NCBI RefSeq assembly: GCF_036195325.1
Contig: NZ_CP108101.1
Location: 6,448,001-6,512,000 of the forward strand
Source: Streptomyces sp. NBC_00234
Lineage (GTDB): Bacteria; Actinomycetota; Actinomycetes; Streptomycetales; Streptomycetaceae
Direction of reading: 5' to 3'
DNA length: 64,000 nucleotides
Part shown: in pieces, positions 7,984 through 17,194 of the stretch
Position numbering within the stretch: the stretch's first letter is position 1
Layout of the letters: each line of letters opens with the position of its first letter
Notes under the pieces: model-generated
Database searches by the model: none
What the model saw: only the letters and a program-made list of their open reading frames with translations
Told to the model about the DNA's origin: nothing
Made by a program: the position numbers and the translations under genes

Positions 7984-8580
7984 TCAGGCGGTGTGCGCCC
8001 CGGGCCAGGGGCCGGGCGTCTCGACCTCCGCCTCCTGCTCGATCCGGGTGTCGAAGAGCCGGAAACCGCGGCGCAGGTAGTTGTCCATGGCGTGCGGGCC
8101 GTCCTTGGAGCAGGTGTGGAGCCACACCCGCTTCGTCGGCGTCCGCTCCTGCCAGCGCTCGGCCAGGTCCCAGGCGCGTGCCACGCCGACCGAGAGGAGG
8201 TGCCCGCCGATCCGCCGTCCCCGGAAAGCCGGGATCAGGCCGAAGTACATGATCTCCACGACGCCGTCGTCCTGCGGGTCGAGCTCCACGTAACCGGCCG
8301 GGGTGCCGTTCTCGTACGCCACCCAGGTCTCGGCCCCGGGCCGGTCCAGGGCGTCCTGCCACTGCGCGTACGACATCCCGAGCCGGTCGGTCCACTGGAT
8401 GTCGCCGCCGACCGCCGTGTAGAGGAAGCGGCTGAACTCGGGCAGCGGCCTCTCGGAGCGTACGACCCGCACATCGCCGTCGGGGGCGGCGGAGGGCCGC
8501 AGGTCGGCGGGCGAGGTCTGCTCCAGGGACCAGATGGTCACCGGGGCGGTGGCGGTGTCGGGGCGCGAGGGGGTGCTCAT
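7984..8580 (-). CDS. GNAT family N-acetyltransferase
   Basis: A 198-aa protein with a GNAT fold: acetyl-CoA-binding motif A is visible as IMYFGLIPAFRGRRIGGHLLSVGVARAW, preceded by the acceptor strand YVELDPQDDGVVEI. The C-terminus MDNYLRRGFRLFDTRIEQE matches the usual beta6-beta7 end of GNATs that act on small molecules. The N-terminus has about 45 residues before the domain. No substrate can be assigned. It lies between the sulfur operon promoter region and the M23 peptidase and is probably monocistronic. The ribosome site before ATG 8580 is weak. Confidence 0.85.
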   Translation of the reverse strand: MSTPSRPDTATAPVTIWSLEQTSPADLRPSAAPDGDVRVVRSERPLPEFSRFLYTAVGGDIQWTDRLGMSYAQWQDALDRPGAETWVAYENGTPAGYVELDPQDDGVVEIMYFGLIPAFRGRRIGGHLLSVGVARAWDLAERWQERTPTKRVWLHTCSKDGPHAMDNYLRRGFRLFDTRIEQEAEVETPGPWPGAHTA

Positions 8581-8618
8581 ACGGCCAGGGAATCACGCCG
8601 TTCGATTTCGGCCAAGGC

Positions 8619-8648
8619 GGGTCCGGGTCCTGGTCAGGGCCCGGACCC
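8619..8648 (-). terminator. hairpin downstream of the M23 peptidase gene
   Basis: Perfect 9-bp inverted repeat, GGGTCCGGG at 8619-8627 and CCCGGACCC at 8640-8648, with a 12-nt loop. It lies 25 nt beyond the peptidase stop on the transcribed (minus) side. Confidence 0.65.
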
Positions 8649-8673
8649 GGTCCCGGGCCCCTAGGGCCGCGGC

Positions 8674-9903
8674 TCAGCAGGAGCCGTTGATGGCCCCGTT
8701 GACGCCCGTCCACATGTACGCGTCGCTCACCCACGTACCGTCCGAGAGTCTGTTCCAGAGACTGGTGGTGCCGTAGCGGCCGGTGTGCGAGGTGCCGTTC
8801 GCGGAGCAGGACACCGTGACCGTGGCCCCGTCGGCGACGGAGCCGCTGACGGCGTAGCCGGTGCCCGGCCCCGTGCGCCTGTTGACCGAACCGCCCCCGT
8901 TGGCGTCGATGACGCCCTGGTTCAGGCCGAGGGCGCCGTAGTTGTAGAGGTTGCCCCCGGCGCCGACGCGGACGCTGCCGTGCAGCGCCGAGCCCTGGTA
9001 GGCGGCGCCGCCGTTCTCGACGACCCACTTGCCCAGCCCGTGGCCGGCCAGCCCCACGTAGGCGCTGTTCTGTCGCAGGCCGAAGTGGACGTGGCGCCCG
9101 TAGGCCGCGCCGCCGCACGTGACGTCCGTACCGGTGTTGCCGAGGAAGGCGCCGGCTCCCACGGCGGTGCCGTTGGCGCTGATGTTGCTCCACAGGTGGT
9201 AGTAGTCCGTGGAGTAGCCGCGGTCGTGGATGACGCGGACCCAGCCCGTGCACATCGTGTACGCCGTGCCCCCGCGCGCCGCGCGTACCGCCTGGTCGCC
9301 CCCGGCGAAGTCCGCCGAGCTCCAGGGGGCCTCGGTGCCGCCCCAGCCGTGCGGACCCGAGGTCATGGCCCAGGTCTGGCCGGTGGCCCAGGGAAGGGCC
9401 ATGCCCGTGCGGAAGTCACTCCCGGCGAGCGGTGTGATCCCGTCGGTGCGCGCGGCCGGCTGTCTGCCGTCCTGGTCGGCGAAGAGCGGCTTCTCGGCGG
9501 CCCTGGTGAGGGTGGAGCGGGCCGAGAGCTCGGCGAACCGCTGCTCGCCGTCGAACGCCACCTGCCAGGAGCCCTTCTCCCGGTGGGCGATGAACAGCCA
9601 GCCCTCCGGCATCCGGTCCGCGCCGGGCTCGGTGGCCAGCACGGCGGTGCCGTGGGCCCAGGCCCCGGCCTCGCGCGTCACCTTCACCACCGGCCGGCCG
9701 GCCGGGGCCGCGGCGCCGGTCCGCTGCTGTCCGCGGTCGTGCAGATGCGCGGTCACCGCGGCCTCCGGGCCGGGGACGGCCACCGCCCTCCCCGAACCGG
9801 CCGCCACGGACGGTCCTGCGGTGAGCAGTGTGCTCGCGGCTGCCACCGCGAGGGTCGTCACGATTCTCGCGAGGGACGACGTGCGGCGTCTTCGATGCGA
9901 CAT
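8674..9903 (-). CDS. secreted LasA-like M23 zinc metallopeptidase with C-terminal SH3b domain
   Basis: Secreted peptidoglycan endopeptidase candidate of 409 aa. Residues 1-36 are a signal peptide (RRRR n-region, Ala-rich core). The peptidase core has H185 and D198 exactly 13 residues apart, as in LasA, and the HVH motif with H271 and H273, together forming the zinc site. GWVRVIHDRGYSTDYYHLW fits the M23 beta-sheet core. Residues about 305-409 form an SH3b-like cell-wall binding domain with a Cys pair. ATG 9901-9903 has GGAGGA upstream. A much longer in-frame extension across the regulator locus is not coding. Likely targets are its own or competing cell walls. Confidence 0.92.
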   Translation of the reverse strand: MSHRRRRTSSLARIVTTLAVAAASTLLTAGPSVAAGSGRAVAVPGPEAAVTAHLHDRGQQRTGAAAPAGRPVVKVTREAGAWAHGTAVLATEPGADRMPEGWLFIAHREKGSWQVAFDGEQRFAELSARSTLTRAAEKPLFADQDGRQPAARTDGITPLAGSDFRTGMALPWATGQTWAMTSGPHGWGGTEAPWSSADFAGGDQAVRAARGGTAYTMCTGWVRVIHDRGYSTDYYHLWSNISANGTAVGAGAFLGNTGTDVTCGGAAYGRHVHFGLRQNSAYVGLAGHGLGKWVVENGGAAYQGSALHGSVRVGAGGNLYNYGALGLNQGVIDANGGGSVNRRTGPGTGYAVSGSVADGATVTVSCSANGTSHTGRYGTTSLWNRLSDGTWVSDAYMWTGVNGAINGSC

Positions 9904-10058
9904 CAATCCGATTCCTCCGACGAGGGCGCAGCTCGTTCCCGGGAATGGGTCCGGGGAAGGGTCTACGCGCATGGACAAGTCAGGAAGCAGACTCCCGGGA
10001 AGATCTGTACATGACAAGACGGCCTCGTGGTCCGCCCCCCTTGCGACTCCGCGCGCCG

Positions 10059-11339
10059 CTAGGTCCCGCGCGTCCCGACCACCACCGGCGCCTTCGAGTG
10101 CGGCAGCAGATCGGCCGGATCCTCCGGGTGGACCACCTCCACCTCCACCCCCTCGCCGAAGCGGTACGGGCGGTGGGCGAGCACCTCCGCGAGGTGGCGG
10201 CGCAGCCGCGAGATCTCGGCCCGGACCGTCACCGTCCTGGTCGCGTCCCCGAAGATGTCCTGCGCCAGCTCCGCGGCCGTGCGGCCCTCCCGGTGCAGAG
10301 CCAGCGCGTACAGCAGCTCCGCGTGGCGCGGCGAGAGCCGCTGGGTCCACGTGCCCACCGGGGTGATCACATGGGCCGTCAGCCCCCTGGCCCTGCTCAG
10401 GTCCAGCACCACCCGGCGCGGCGGCCCGTCCAGGCTCGCGTCGGCCACCTGCACCAGCCAGCCGCCCGGCAGCGGCTCCACCCGGCACATGCCGAGGGAC
10501 GGCAGCCACACCCGCCCCGCCTGCAAGGACTTCGGCAGGGGCAGCCGGTCCACCGGCGGCATGCCCGTGACGGCGGCCAGCCAGCCGTGGTTGTCCACGG
10601 CCAGCACCCGCCCGCTCAGCCGGCAGAGGATCGGAGCGGCCACCGACCGCAGCCGCTCGATCGCGACCAGATGCCGCATCCTGATCTCGCTCTCCGCGAG
10701 CTTGGCCACCGAGTCGACCAGCGCCAGCGTGGCCGGGTGGAAGGTCCGGGCCGGGCCGCTGATGTCCAGGATGCCCACCAGCCTGCCGTCCCGGGGGTCG
10801 CGCACCGGAGCGGCGGCGCAGGTCCAGGTGTGCAGCGAGCGGACGAAGTGCTCGGCGGAGTGGACCTGGATCGGCTTGCGCGTGGCGAGCGTCGTGCCGA
10901 TGGCGTTGGTGCCCGTGGTCGCCTCCGACCACGCGGCGCCCTCCTCCAGGCAGATGCCGTCGGCCTGGCGCAGCACCGCCGCGTGCCCCTGGCGCCACAG
11001 CACCCGGCCGTCCACGTCGGTGACCACCATGATCTGCTGCGAGGCGTCGGCGATGGAGGCCAGGCCGTTGCGCAGCAACGGCATCACCTCACCGATCGTG
11101 GACGCGTTGCGCCGGTGCTCGATCTCGTTCGAACCCAGCAGCTCGCTCTCCGTGGACTGGTCCGGGTCGAGGCCGCTGCGCACCACCCGGTCCCACGAGG
11201 CGTCGATCTCCGCGCGCGGGGCGGTCTTCGCGCGCAGGCCGGCCTGTCTGGCCTCCCGTGCCTCGTGGAGCAGTCGCGCGGTTCCGTCGGCCGACGGATC
11301 AACTCCTCGCGGCTGCCCTGCGCGGCTGGTCCGCATCAC
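10059..11339 (-). CDS. GAF-domain transcriptional regulator (AcoR-like N-terminus, C-terminal DNA-binding domain)
   Basis: The 426-aa protein begins like the sensor part of AcoR-type activators: SWDRVVRSGLDPDQ, then a GAF domain with LWRQGHAAVLRQADGICLEEGAAWSEATTGTNAIGTTLATRKPIQVHSAEHFV. It has no AAA+ sigma-54 domain, as expected because streptomycetes lack sigma-54. The C-terminal 80 residues (RHAELLYALALHREGRTAAELAQDIFG, then an RAEISRLRRHL helix) form a winged-helix-like DNA-binding region. The ligand is unknown. In related loci such regulators often sit near aldehyde or alcohol dehydrogenases, but here the nearest enzyme is an acyl-CoA dehydrogenase. Two tandem ATGs (11339, 11336) can start it. 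Confidence 0.85.
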   Translation of the reverse strand: MMRTSRAGQPRGVDPSADGTARLLHEAREARQAGLRAKTAPRAEIDASWDRVVRSGLDPDQSTESELLGSNEIEHRRNASTIGEVMPLLRNGLASIADASQQIMVVTDVDGRVLWRQGHAAVLRQADGICLEEGAAWSEATTGTNAIGTTLATRKPIQVHSAEHFVRSLHTWTCAAAPVRDPRDGRLVGILDISGPARTFHPATLALVDSVAKLAESEIRMRHLVAIERLRSVAAPILCRLSGRVLAVDNHGWLAAVTGMPPVDRLPLPKSLQAGRVWLPSLGMCRVEPLPGGWLVQVADASLDGPPRRVVLDLSRARGLTAHVITPVGTWTQRLSPRHAELLYALALHREGRTAAELAQDIFGDATRTVTVRAEISRLRRHLAEVLAHRPYRFGEGVEVEVVHPEDPADLLPHSKAPVVVGTRGT

Positions 11340-11567
11340 ACGTTCCCCCTTATCGGTCTTCCCCGTTCGTTCCGCTGCGGGTGAGCCCGCGTCCGGCCGA
11401 CCGCGGCCGGCCGGGTCCCATCCTGCCGTTGTCCGACGCCGTGTGCGGGAACTCCATCAATGCTTGCAACCCCTTGCAACTCTGGTCAGTGGGTGCACGA
11501 CCGGACGAGAGTGACGGAACACCGTACTGCGGGGCCTGTGTCCCGCGGTCAGGTGTTGCACAAGCAT

Positions 11568-11603
11568 GGAGGGTGGTGCCGTGTCGGCGCAGCACCACCC
11601 TCC
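11568..11603. terminator. hairpin between acyl-CoA dehydrogenase and GAF regulator genes
   Basis: Perfect 12-bp arms, GGAGGGTGGTGC at 11568-11579 and its complement at 11592-11603, with a 12-nt loop. It sits 26 nt past the acyl-CoA dehydrogenase stop and should separate the two minus-strand transcripts. The rest of 11340-11629 holds the regulator's promoter region and nothing else I recognise. Confidence 0.7.
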
Positions 11604-11629
11604 GTCGCTTTTCCCCGGGAGCCCCGCTC

Positions 11630-13267
11630 CTACCGGTCGTAGGCCCGCGCGCGTTCCACCACCGAGGCCAGACCGGGACTGTGCGGCAGCGTGCCGAACG
11701 CCGAGCCCCAGTCGCCGCCCAGCCGTGAGGCGCAGAACGCGTCGGCGACCTCCGGCGGTGCCCAGCGGATCAGCAGCGAACCCTGGAGCACCAGCGCCAT
11801 GCGCTCGGTGATCCGCCGGGCCCGCGCCTCGACCGCCTCCAGGTCGGCCAGTTCGGTGAGCAGGCCCTTGACCGCCGCGTCGAGCCGGTGGTCCTCGCCC
11901 CGGGTCGTGCCGATCTCGCGGAGGAAGGCGTCGAGGGCCTGCGGTTCGCGTTGCAGCGCCCGCAGCACGTCCAGCGCCTGTACGTTCCCCGAGCCCTCCC
12001 AGATCGAGTTGAGCGGCGCCTCGCGGAGCAGGCGCGGCATGCCGGACTCCTCCACGTACCCGTTGCCCCCGAGGCATTCCAAAGCCTCGCCCACCACCGC
12101 CGTGCACCGCTTCGTCACCCAGTACTTGGCGGTGGGCACAGCGATCCGCAGGAACGCGCGCTCCTGCGGCGTGTCCGCGTCGTAGGCCGCGGCCAGCCGC
12201 ATCGCGAGCGTCGTCGCCGCCTCCGACTCCAGCGCCAGGTCCGCGAGTACGTTGCGCATCAGCGGCTTCTCGATCAGCAGGCCGCCGAACGCCCTGCGGT
12301 ACGCCGTGTGATGGACCGCCTGCGCCACCGCCTGCCGCATCAGCGCCGCCGAACCGATCACGCAGTCGAGCCGGGTGGCCGCCACCATCTCGATGATGGT
12401 GCGCACCCCGCGTCCCTCCTCGCCGACCCTGCGTGCCCACGTCCCGTCGAACTCGACCTCGGCCGAGGCGTTGGACCTGTTGCCCAGTTTGTCCTTGAGC
12501 CGCTGGACGGCGAACACGTTCCGGGTCCCGTCCGGCAGCACCCGCGGCAGGAGGAAGCAGGTCAGGCCTCCGGGGGCCTGCGCGAGCACCAGGAAACCGT
12601 CGGACATCGGTGCCGAACAGAACCACTTGTGGCCGGTGAGCAGGTACTCCCCGTCCGCCGCGAGCGGCTCGGCCCGCGTCGTGTTGGATCGCACATCCGT
12701 GCCGCCCTGCTTCTCGGTCATGCCCATCCCGAAGAGCACACCGGCCTTCTGCGAGGCGGGCCGCAGCCCCTCCTCGTACACCGTCGACGTCAGCAGCGGC
12801 TCCCACTCGGCGGCCAGAGCCGGGTCGGTCCGCAGGGCCGGCACCGCCGCGTGCGTCATCGACAGCGGGCAGCCGTGCCCCGCCTCGGCCTGCGTCCACA
12901 CCAGGAACCCGGCCGCGCGCCGCACATGACCGCCCGGCCTGCCCCAGGCGTCGGTCAGGCCCGCCGCGACCCCGTGGCCCAGCAGCCGGTGCCAGGACGG
13001 ATGGAACTCCACCTCGTCGATCCGGTTGCCGTACCGGTCGTGCGTACGCAGCCGCGGCGGGTTCTCGTTCGCCCGCGCCCCCCACTCCTGCGCCTGGACG
13101 GACCCCGCGGACCGGCCCAGTGTGCCGAGCTCCTCCCGTACCCGGTCGAGGAGCCCGGGTGCGATATGCCGCTCCACGGCCTCGGTGAGGACGAGATCGG
13201 CGTGGAACACGTCATAGCCGACCAGCGGCGGAACCTGGTTGGTCACTGTGTGGGTGGTGGCTGCCAT
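11630..13267 (-). CDS. acyl-CoA dehydrogenase family protein, AidB-like
   Basis: Flavoprotein of 545 aa, longer than ordinary acyl-CoA dehydrogenases (about 380-400 aa) and matching the AidB/DNA-alkylation-response branch. Visible hallmarks are the N-terminal TNQVPPLVGYDVFHAD, the MGMTEKQGGTDVRSN FAD-contact segment, WFCSAPMSDGFLVLAQAPGG, and ECLGGNGYVEESGMPRLLREAPLNSIWEGSGNV. AidB binds FAD and DNA and has isovaleryl-CoA dehydrogenase activity in E. coli. The role here is unproven. The ATG at 13265-13267 matches the family start, although the ribosome site is not obvious. An Ada-like gene lies in the same window (47525), but far away. Confidence 0.9.
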   Translation of the reverse strand: MAATTHTVTNQVPPLVGYDVFHADLVLTEAVERHIAPGLLDRVREELGTLGRSAGSVQAQEWGARANENPPRLRTHDRYGNRIDEVEFHPSWHRLLGHGVAAGLTDAWGRPGGHVRRAAGFLVWTQAEAGHGCPLSMTHAAVPALRTDPALAAEWEPLLTSTVYEEGLRPASQKAGVLFGMGMTEKQGGTDVRSNTTRAEPLAADGEYLLTGHKWFCSAPMSDGFLVLAQAPGGLTCFLLPRVLPDGTRNVFAVQRLKDKLGNRSNASAEVEFDGTWARRVGEEGRGVRTIIEMVAATRLDCVIGSAALMRQAVAQAVHHTAYRRAFGGLLIEKPLMRNVLADLALESEAATTLAMRLAAAYDADTPQERAFLRIAVPTAKYWVTKRCTAVVGEALECLGGNGYVEESGMPRLLREAPLNSIWEGSGNVQALDVLRALQREPQALDAFLREIGTTRGEDHRLDAAVKGLLTELADLEAVEARARRITERMALVLQGSLLIRWAPPEVADAFCASRLGGDWGSAFGTLPHSPGLASVVERARAYDR

Positions 13268-13284
13268 GCCGCTACGGTAAGGAG

Positions 13285-14424
13285 GTGCAGGCAGCAAATG
13301 AAACACCCGAGCGGCCATCGGGGCGACTCCACCGGGCTCGTGTCCTCTACCGCAACGTATCCAAGCGGCAGATGGCATGGCAGTTGCTCAAGGACACCGT
13401 CAACTCGTGCATCGAGTACCGCATCCTCGGCCTCGCGGCCGAGGCGGCGTTCTTCACGCTGCTGTCGCTCCCACCCCTGCTGCTCGGTCTGATCGGGCTG
13501 CTCGGATACGTCGACGAGTGGACGACCACCACCACGGTGGCCTCCATCGAGCGGAACATCCTCAACGCGGCGCAGACCGTCCTGTCCCAGCGGGGCGTCA
13601 ACGACTTCGCCAAACCGCTGCTCGACGACGTGACCACGGGCGCCCGCCCCGACGTGATCTCCATCGGCTTCGCGATCGCCCTCTGGTCCGGCTCCCGCGC
13701 GGTGAACGTCTTCATCGACACGATCACCGTCATGTACGGACTCGACGGGGAGCGGGGCATCGTCAAGACCCGGCTGCTCGCCTTCCTGCTGTACGTCGTC
13801 GCGCTGCTGCTCGGCGCGGTGGTGCTGCCCCTGCTCGTCGTCGGGCCCGACCGGGTCGTGGAGTTCGTGCCCTGGGGCACGGAAGTCATAGCCGTCCTGT
13901 ACTGGCCGCTGGTCATCCTGCTGACCATCGCCTTCCTCACGACGCTCTACCACGTGTCGGTGCCGGTCCGTTCGCCGTGGATCGAGGACGTACCGGGGGC
14001 GCTGGTGGCCCTTGCCATGTGGGTCGTCGGCAGCTTCCTGCTCAGGATCTACCTCACCAGCACGGTCGAAGGCCCCACGATCTACGGCTCGTTGGCCGCC
14101 CCCATCGCTGTCCTGTTGTGGATCGGTATCTCCGCTTTCGCGGTATTGGTCGGCGCCGCGGTCAACGCGGCCATCGACCGGGTGTGGCCCTCGCTCGCGA
14201 CCGCCGCGGCCCGAGCGGCCAACGAGCGGGCCCGGGCGGCGCAGGCCGCCGAGTTCGTGGCCCGTACGCGGTACGCCGCGGGCGCGCACGAGGACGACGA
14301 GGACGACGAGGACGTGTACATGCCGTCCGAGTTCCCGGAGCGCTGGTCGCGGTTCCTGCCGCCGGACGACCTGAAGTCCCGGCTGCACGCGAGCCGCGAC
14401 AAGGAGACGAAGACAGGCCCGTAG
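13285..14424 (+). CDS. YihY/virulence factor BrkB family membrane protein
   Basis: Integral membrane protein of 379 aa with about six hydrophobic segments and family signatures: GLAAEAAFFTLLSLPPLLLGLIGLLGY near the N-terminus, IGFAIALWSGSRAVNVFIDTITVMYG, and ILLWIGISAFAVLVGAAVNAAIDRVWP near residue 275. The C-terminal tail is hydrophilic with an acidic run of Asp/Glu (EDDEDDEDVYM). Family function is not established (once called ribonuclease BN in error). The GTG at 13285 is the only in-frame start near AAGGAG, but the spacing is very short, so the exact start is uncertain. It diverges from the AidB-like gene with an 17-nt gap. Confidence 0.85.
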   Translation: MQAANETPERPSGRLHRARVLYRNVSKRQMAWQLLKDTVNSCIEYRILGLAAEAAFFTLLSLPPLLLGLIGLLGYVDEWTTTTTVASIERNILNAAQTVLSQRGVNDFAKPLLDDVTTGARPDVISIGFAIALWSGSRAVNVFIDTITVMYGLDGERGIVKTRLLAFLLYVVALLLGAVVLPLLVVGPDRVVEFVPWGTEVIAVLYWPLVILLTIAFLTTLYHVSVPVRSPWIEDVPGALVALAMWVVGSFLLRIYLTSTVEGPTIYGSLAAPIAVLLWIGISAFAVLVGAAVNAAIDRVWPSLATAAARAANERARAAQAAEFVARTRYAAGAHEDDEDDEDVYMPSEFPERWSRFLPPDDLKSRLHASRDKETKTGP

Positions 14425-14437
14425 GGAGTGGTCCCTG

Positions 14438-15187
14438 ATGTACGAGGAGTGGGCGTCGCGCATCGACGGCGCGGTCGTCTGGAGGGTGAACCACCGGGGC
14501 GGCCCCGCCCGGCCGGTCCTCCCCGACGGGTGCATGGACCTGCTCTGGTCCGGTGGCGGGCTCCGGGTCGCGGGACCCGACACCCACGCCTTCCTGGTGT
14601 CCGACGAGGACGAGGGGCCCTGCGCCGGGATTCGTTTCGCTCCCGGAACGGCACCGGCCTTCTTCGGCGTACCCGCCCACGAACTGCGTGACCGGCGGGT
14701 CGCCCTCGCCGGCCTCTGGCCCGGCGCCCACGTCCGCAGGCTGACCGAGCGGATCGGCGAGGCGGCCGACCCCGTCGCCGCGCTGGAGAGCCTCGCCCTG
14801 CGCACAGCGGCCGACGCCGGACCGCCGGACCCGCTCACGGTCTCCGTCGCCGCGCACCTGCGCCAGGGCCGGTCGGTCGCCGACACGGCCAGGGCCGCCG
14901 GGCTGGGCGCCCGCCAGCTGCACCGCCGCTCCCTGGACGCGTTCGGCTACGGGCCCAAGACGCTGGCCAGGATCCTGCGACTGCAGCGCGCGCTGGGCCT
15001 CGTACGGTCCGGAATGCCGTACGCCGAGGCCGCGTACGCCGCCGGCTGCACCGACCAGGCACATCTGGCCCGCGAGATGCGCGACCTGGCCGGCACGACG
15101 CTCGGTGACTATCTGCGGGGTAGGGGCTACGAGGCGTCGGCGAAGAGCGACACGGCGCTGCCGTCCGGATCGAGCACCACCGCGTAG
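14438..15187 (+). CDS. AraC family transcriptional regulator
   Basis: A 249-aa regulator. The N-terminal half begins WASRIDGAVVWRVNHRGG and contains LPDGCMDLLW, the DUF6597-type sensor domain commonly fused to AraC helix-turn-helix domains. The C-terminal half has two HTH motifs (SVADTARAAGLGARQLHRRSLDAFGYGPKTLARILRLQ and PYAEAAYAAGCTDQAHLAREMRDLAGTTLGDY). GGGAG lies before ATG 14438. The target is not evident. The last 61 nt overlap the 3' end of the convergent VOC gene, so the two transcripts are complementary at their ends. Confidence 0.88.
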   Translation: MYEEWASRIDGAVVWRVNHRGGPARPVLPDGCMDLLWSGGGLRVAGPDTHAFLVSDEDEGPCAGIRFAPGTAPAFFGVPAHELRDRRVALAGLWPGAHVRRLTERIGEAADPVAALESLALRTAADAGPPDPLTVSVAAHLRQGRSVADTARAAGLGARQLHRRSLDAFGYGPKTLARILRLQRALGLVRSGMPYAEAAYAAGCTDQAHLAREMRDLAGTTLGDYLRGRGYEASAKSDTALPSGSSTTA

Positions 15188-15519
15188 CGCTGCCCCCACA
15201 CCGCGTCCCACGGCTTGAGATGGCCCTCGTACCCGGCGCCGGTCAGATCGCCGTACACGGCGTCCACCTCCGCCGGGCTGTCACAGCGGAACGCGAGTCC
15301 CAGCCGCTCCCCGCCGGCCGTGCCCGCCCAGTCCGGATCGAAGGAGCGGACGACGTCCTCGGTGTCCCAGAGCAGCCGCTGCCCGCCCGGCAGGGCCACT
15401 TCCACATGGGGTGCGGATTCGGCGCCGGCCGGGATGTCGAGCCCGAGCCGGCGGTAGAAGGCGAGCGAGGCGCCCAGGTCCGCGGTGGTGATGCTGATCG
15501 CGTCGAGTCGTGGAGTCAT
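15127..15519 (-). CDS. VOC (glyoxalase/bleomycin-resistance) superfamily protein
   Basis: Small cytoplasmic protein of 130 aa with the paired beta-alpha-beta-beta-beta modules of the vicinal oxygen chelate fold: DAISITTADLGASLAFYRRLGLDIP at the start and WGQRYAVVLDPDGSAVSLFAD at the end. Its neighbour on the other strand is an AraC regulator with which it shares a 3' overlap, so the pair may be functionally linked. Ligand unknown. Confidence 0.88.
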   Translation of the reverse strand: MTPRLDAISITTADLGASLAFYRRLGLDIPAGAESAPHVEVALPGGQRLLWDTEDVVRSFDPDWAGTAGGERLGLAFRCDSPAEVDAVYGDLTGAGYEGHLKPWDAVWGQRYAVVLDPDGSAVSLFADAS

Positions 15520-15620
15520 ACTCCGAACCTAGGCCCGGAACGCGCCCGCGGTCTTGTACGAATCGGTCGTCCGGCCGGGCGCCCGGGACCACAGGTCCCT
15601 CCCGGGCGCCCGGCGCGCCC

Positions 15621-17159
15621 TCACACGCAGTCGGCGGGGGAGACGCCCGGGTCCGTCAGCGCGAGGCCGAGCCGCGCGCGTTCGGCGACCCAGCGGGTCG
15701 GCCGGTGACGCGGGTCGCCCGTCGAGGCGTACAGGGCCCGGTGCAGCTCCAGCATCCGCTCCGCGCCGACCCGCTCGCCCCAGGCCAGCGGTCCGGCCGG
15801 GTAGCCGAGCCCCGTCGTGACGGCCAGGTCGATGTCGGCGGGGGTGGCAAGGGAGCGCTCCGCGATCGACGCGGCGACCGAGACGATGGAGGCGAGCAGC
15901 CGCTGCGCGACCGAGCCCGCCGTGTCCCGGACCACCGACACGGCCCAGGGCTCCTCGCCGTCCGCCGCGCGGGCGAGCACCGCGCGGGCGTCCCGGGCGG
16001 CGGCCGGGTCCGCCGCGGGCGTCACGGCGAGCACCCGCCGCCTTCCCGCCGCGGGCAGCGGGTCCACGCCGAACGTACGGCCGGCCGGCAGCCCGTGCGC
16101 CGCGACCGCGGCGGCCACCGTGGTGCCCCAGACCGGGACGAGCACGACGGCGTCCGCGCCGGGCACCGGGCCGCTCCCGACCGTGGCGCCCGCCGCGGCC
16201 AGCTCCGCGCGCAGCCGGGCCGCCGCCGGGTCCGACTCCTCGCCCAGGACGTGCACGGGGCGGTCCGCGTCACCGCTGACCGGCGGCTCCGCGGCCGGGG
16301 CGGGCGCCCCGGGACCGTACGCGAACCAGCCCTGCCCGGTCTTGCGGCCGTGCAGCCCCGCCGTGACCCGGTTCGGGGTGAGGTAGGAGGGCCGCAGACG
16401 GTCCTCGTATCGGAACCCCTGCCAGATCGAGTCGATCACCGCGGCGGTCACGTCGAGCCCCGTGAGGTCCATCAGCTCGAACGGGCCCATCCGGAGCCCC
16501 AGTACCTCGCGGGCCACCAGGTCGATCCCCGCCGGATCCGAGACCGACTCCTCCAGCAGGGCGAGCGCCTCGGTCACCAGGCCGCGCCCGGCGTGGTTGA
16601 CCAGGAAGCCGGGGGTGTCGGCGACCGTGACCGCGCGGTGCCCGCAGCTCTCCACCAGGGCGGTGAGCGCCGGCGGGATCTCCGGGCGGGTGGCCGCGCC
16701 CGGCACCACCTCGACGATCTTCATCAGCGGCACCGGGTTGAAGAAGTGCAGCCCCGCCAGGCGCGACGGGTCCTGGAGCGTGGCCGCGATCCCGGTGACC
16801 GACAGGGAGGAGGTGTTCGTCGCGAAGACGGCCGAGGCGGGCAGCGCCCGCTCCAGCCGGCCGAAGACCTCGGCCTTGGTCGCCGGGTCCTCCCGTACGG
16901 CCTCGATGACGAGTTCCACCTCGGGGCCCGCCGCCCACGGGTCGTCGAGCGGCACCAGGCGCCCGACGGTGGCCGCGCACTCCTCGGCGGACAGACGGCC
17001 CTTGTGCACGGCGCGCTCCAGCATGCCCGTCACGAACTCCAGGGCGTCTTTCACCGCCTCGGCGCGTACGTCGCACAGCTCGACGGTGTGTCCTGCGGTC
17101 GCCGCCCACTGGGCGATGCCGCGGCCCATGGCTCCGGCCCCGACGATCCTGATACGCAT
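15621..17159 (-). CDS. 3-hydroxyacyl-CoA dehydrogenase
   Basis: NAD-dependent oxidation of a 3-hydroxyacyl-CoA to the 3-oxoacyl-CoA. The 512-aa protein has the Rossmann motif GAGAMGRGIAQWAATAG at the N-terminus, then FATNTSSLSVTGIA, GLHFFNPVPLMKIVEVV, and GFLVNHAGRGLVTEALALLEE. A second half repeats the C-terminal 3HCDH domain, giving the PaaH/PaaC-like length of about 500 aa. It is followed upstream on the same strand by two CoA-transferase genes, so it probably works on the CoA ester they make. The exact acid is not identifiable. Confidence 0.92.
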   Translation of the reverse strand: MRIRIVGAGAMGRGIAQWAATAGHTVELCDVRAEAVKDALEFVTGMLERAVHKGRLSAEECAATVGRLVPLDDPWAAGPEVELVIEAVREDPATKAEVFGRLERALPASAVFATNTSSLSVTGIAATLQDPSRLAGLHFFNPVPLMKIVEVVPGAATRPEIPPALTALVESCGHRAVTVADTPGFLVNHAGRGLVTEALALLEESVSDPAGIDLVAREVLGLRMGPFELMDLTGLDVTAAVIDSIWQGFRYEDRLRPSYLTPNRVTAGLHGRKTGQGWFAYGPGAPAPAAEPPVSGDADRPVHVLGEESDPAAARLRAELAAAGATVGSGPVPGADAVVLVPVWGTTVAAAVAAHGLPAGRTFGVDPLPAAGRRRVLAVTPAADPAAARDARAVLARAADGEEPWAVSVVRDTAGSVAQRLLASIVSVAASIAERSLATPADIDLAVTTGLGYPAGPLAWGERVGAERMLELHRALYASTGDPRHRPTRWVAERARLGLALTDPGVSPADCV

Positions 17160-17194
17160 GGCAGTTACGGTCCTTCCGGTATGCGGACTTCGGC

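Noticed and set aside
8674..10998. 774-codon frame joining the M23 peptidase to upstream sequence
   Set aside because: The first 365 codons are antisense-like Gly/Ala/Arg sequence in another frame of the GAF regulator. The peptidase has its own ATG, ribosome site and signal peptide at 9903.
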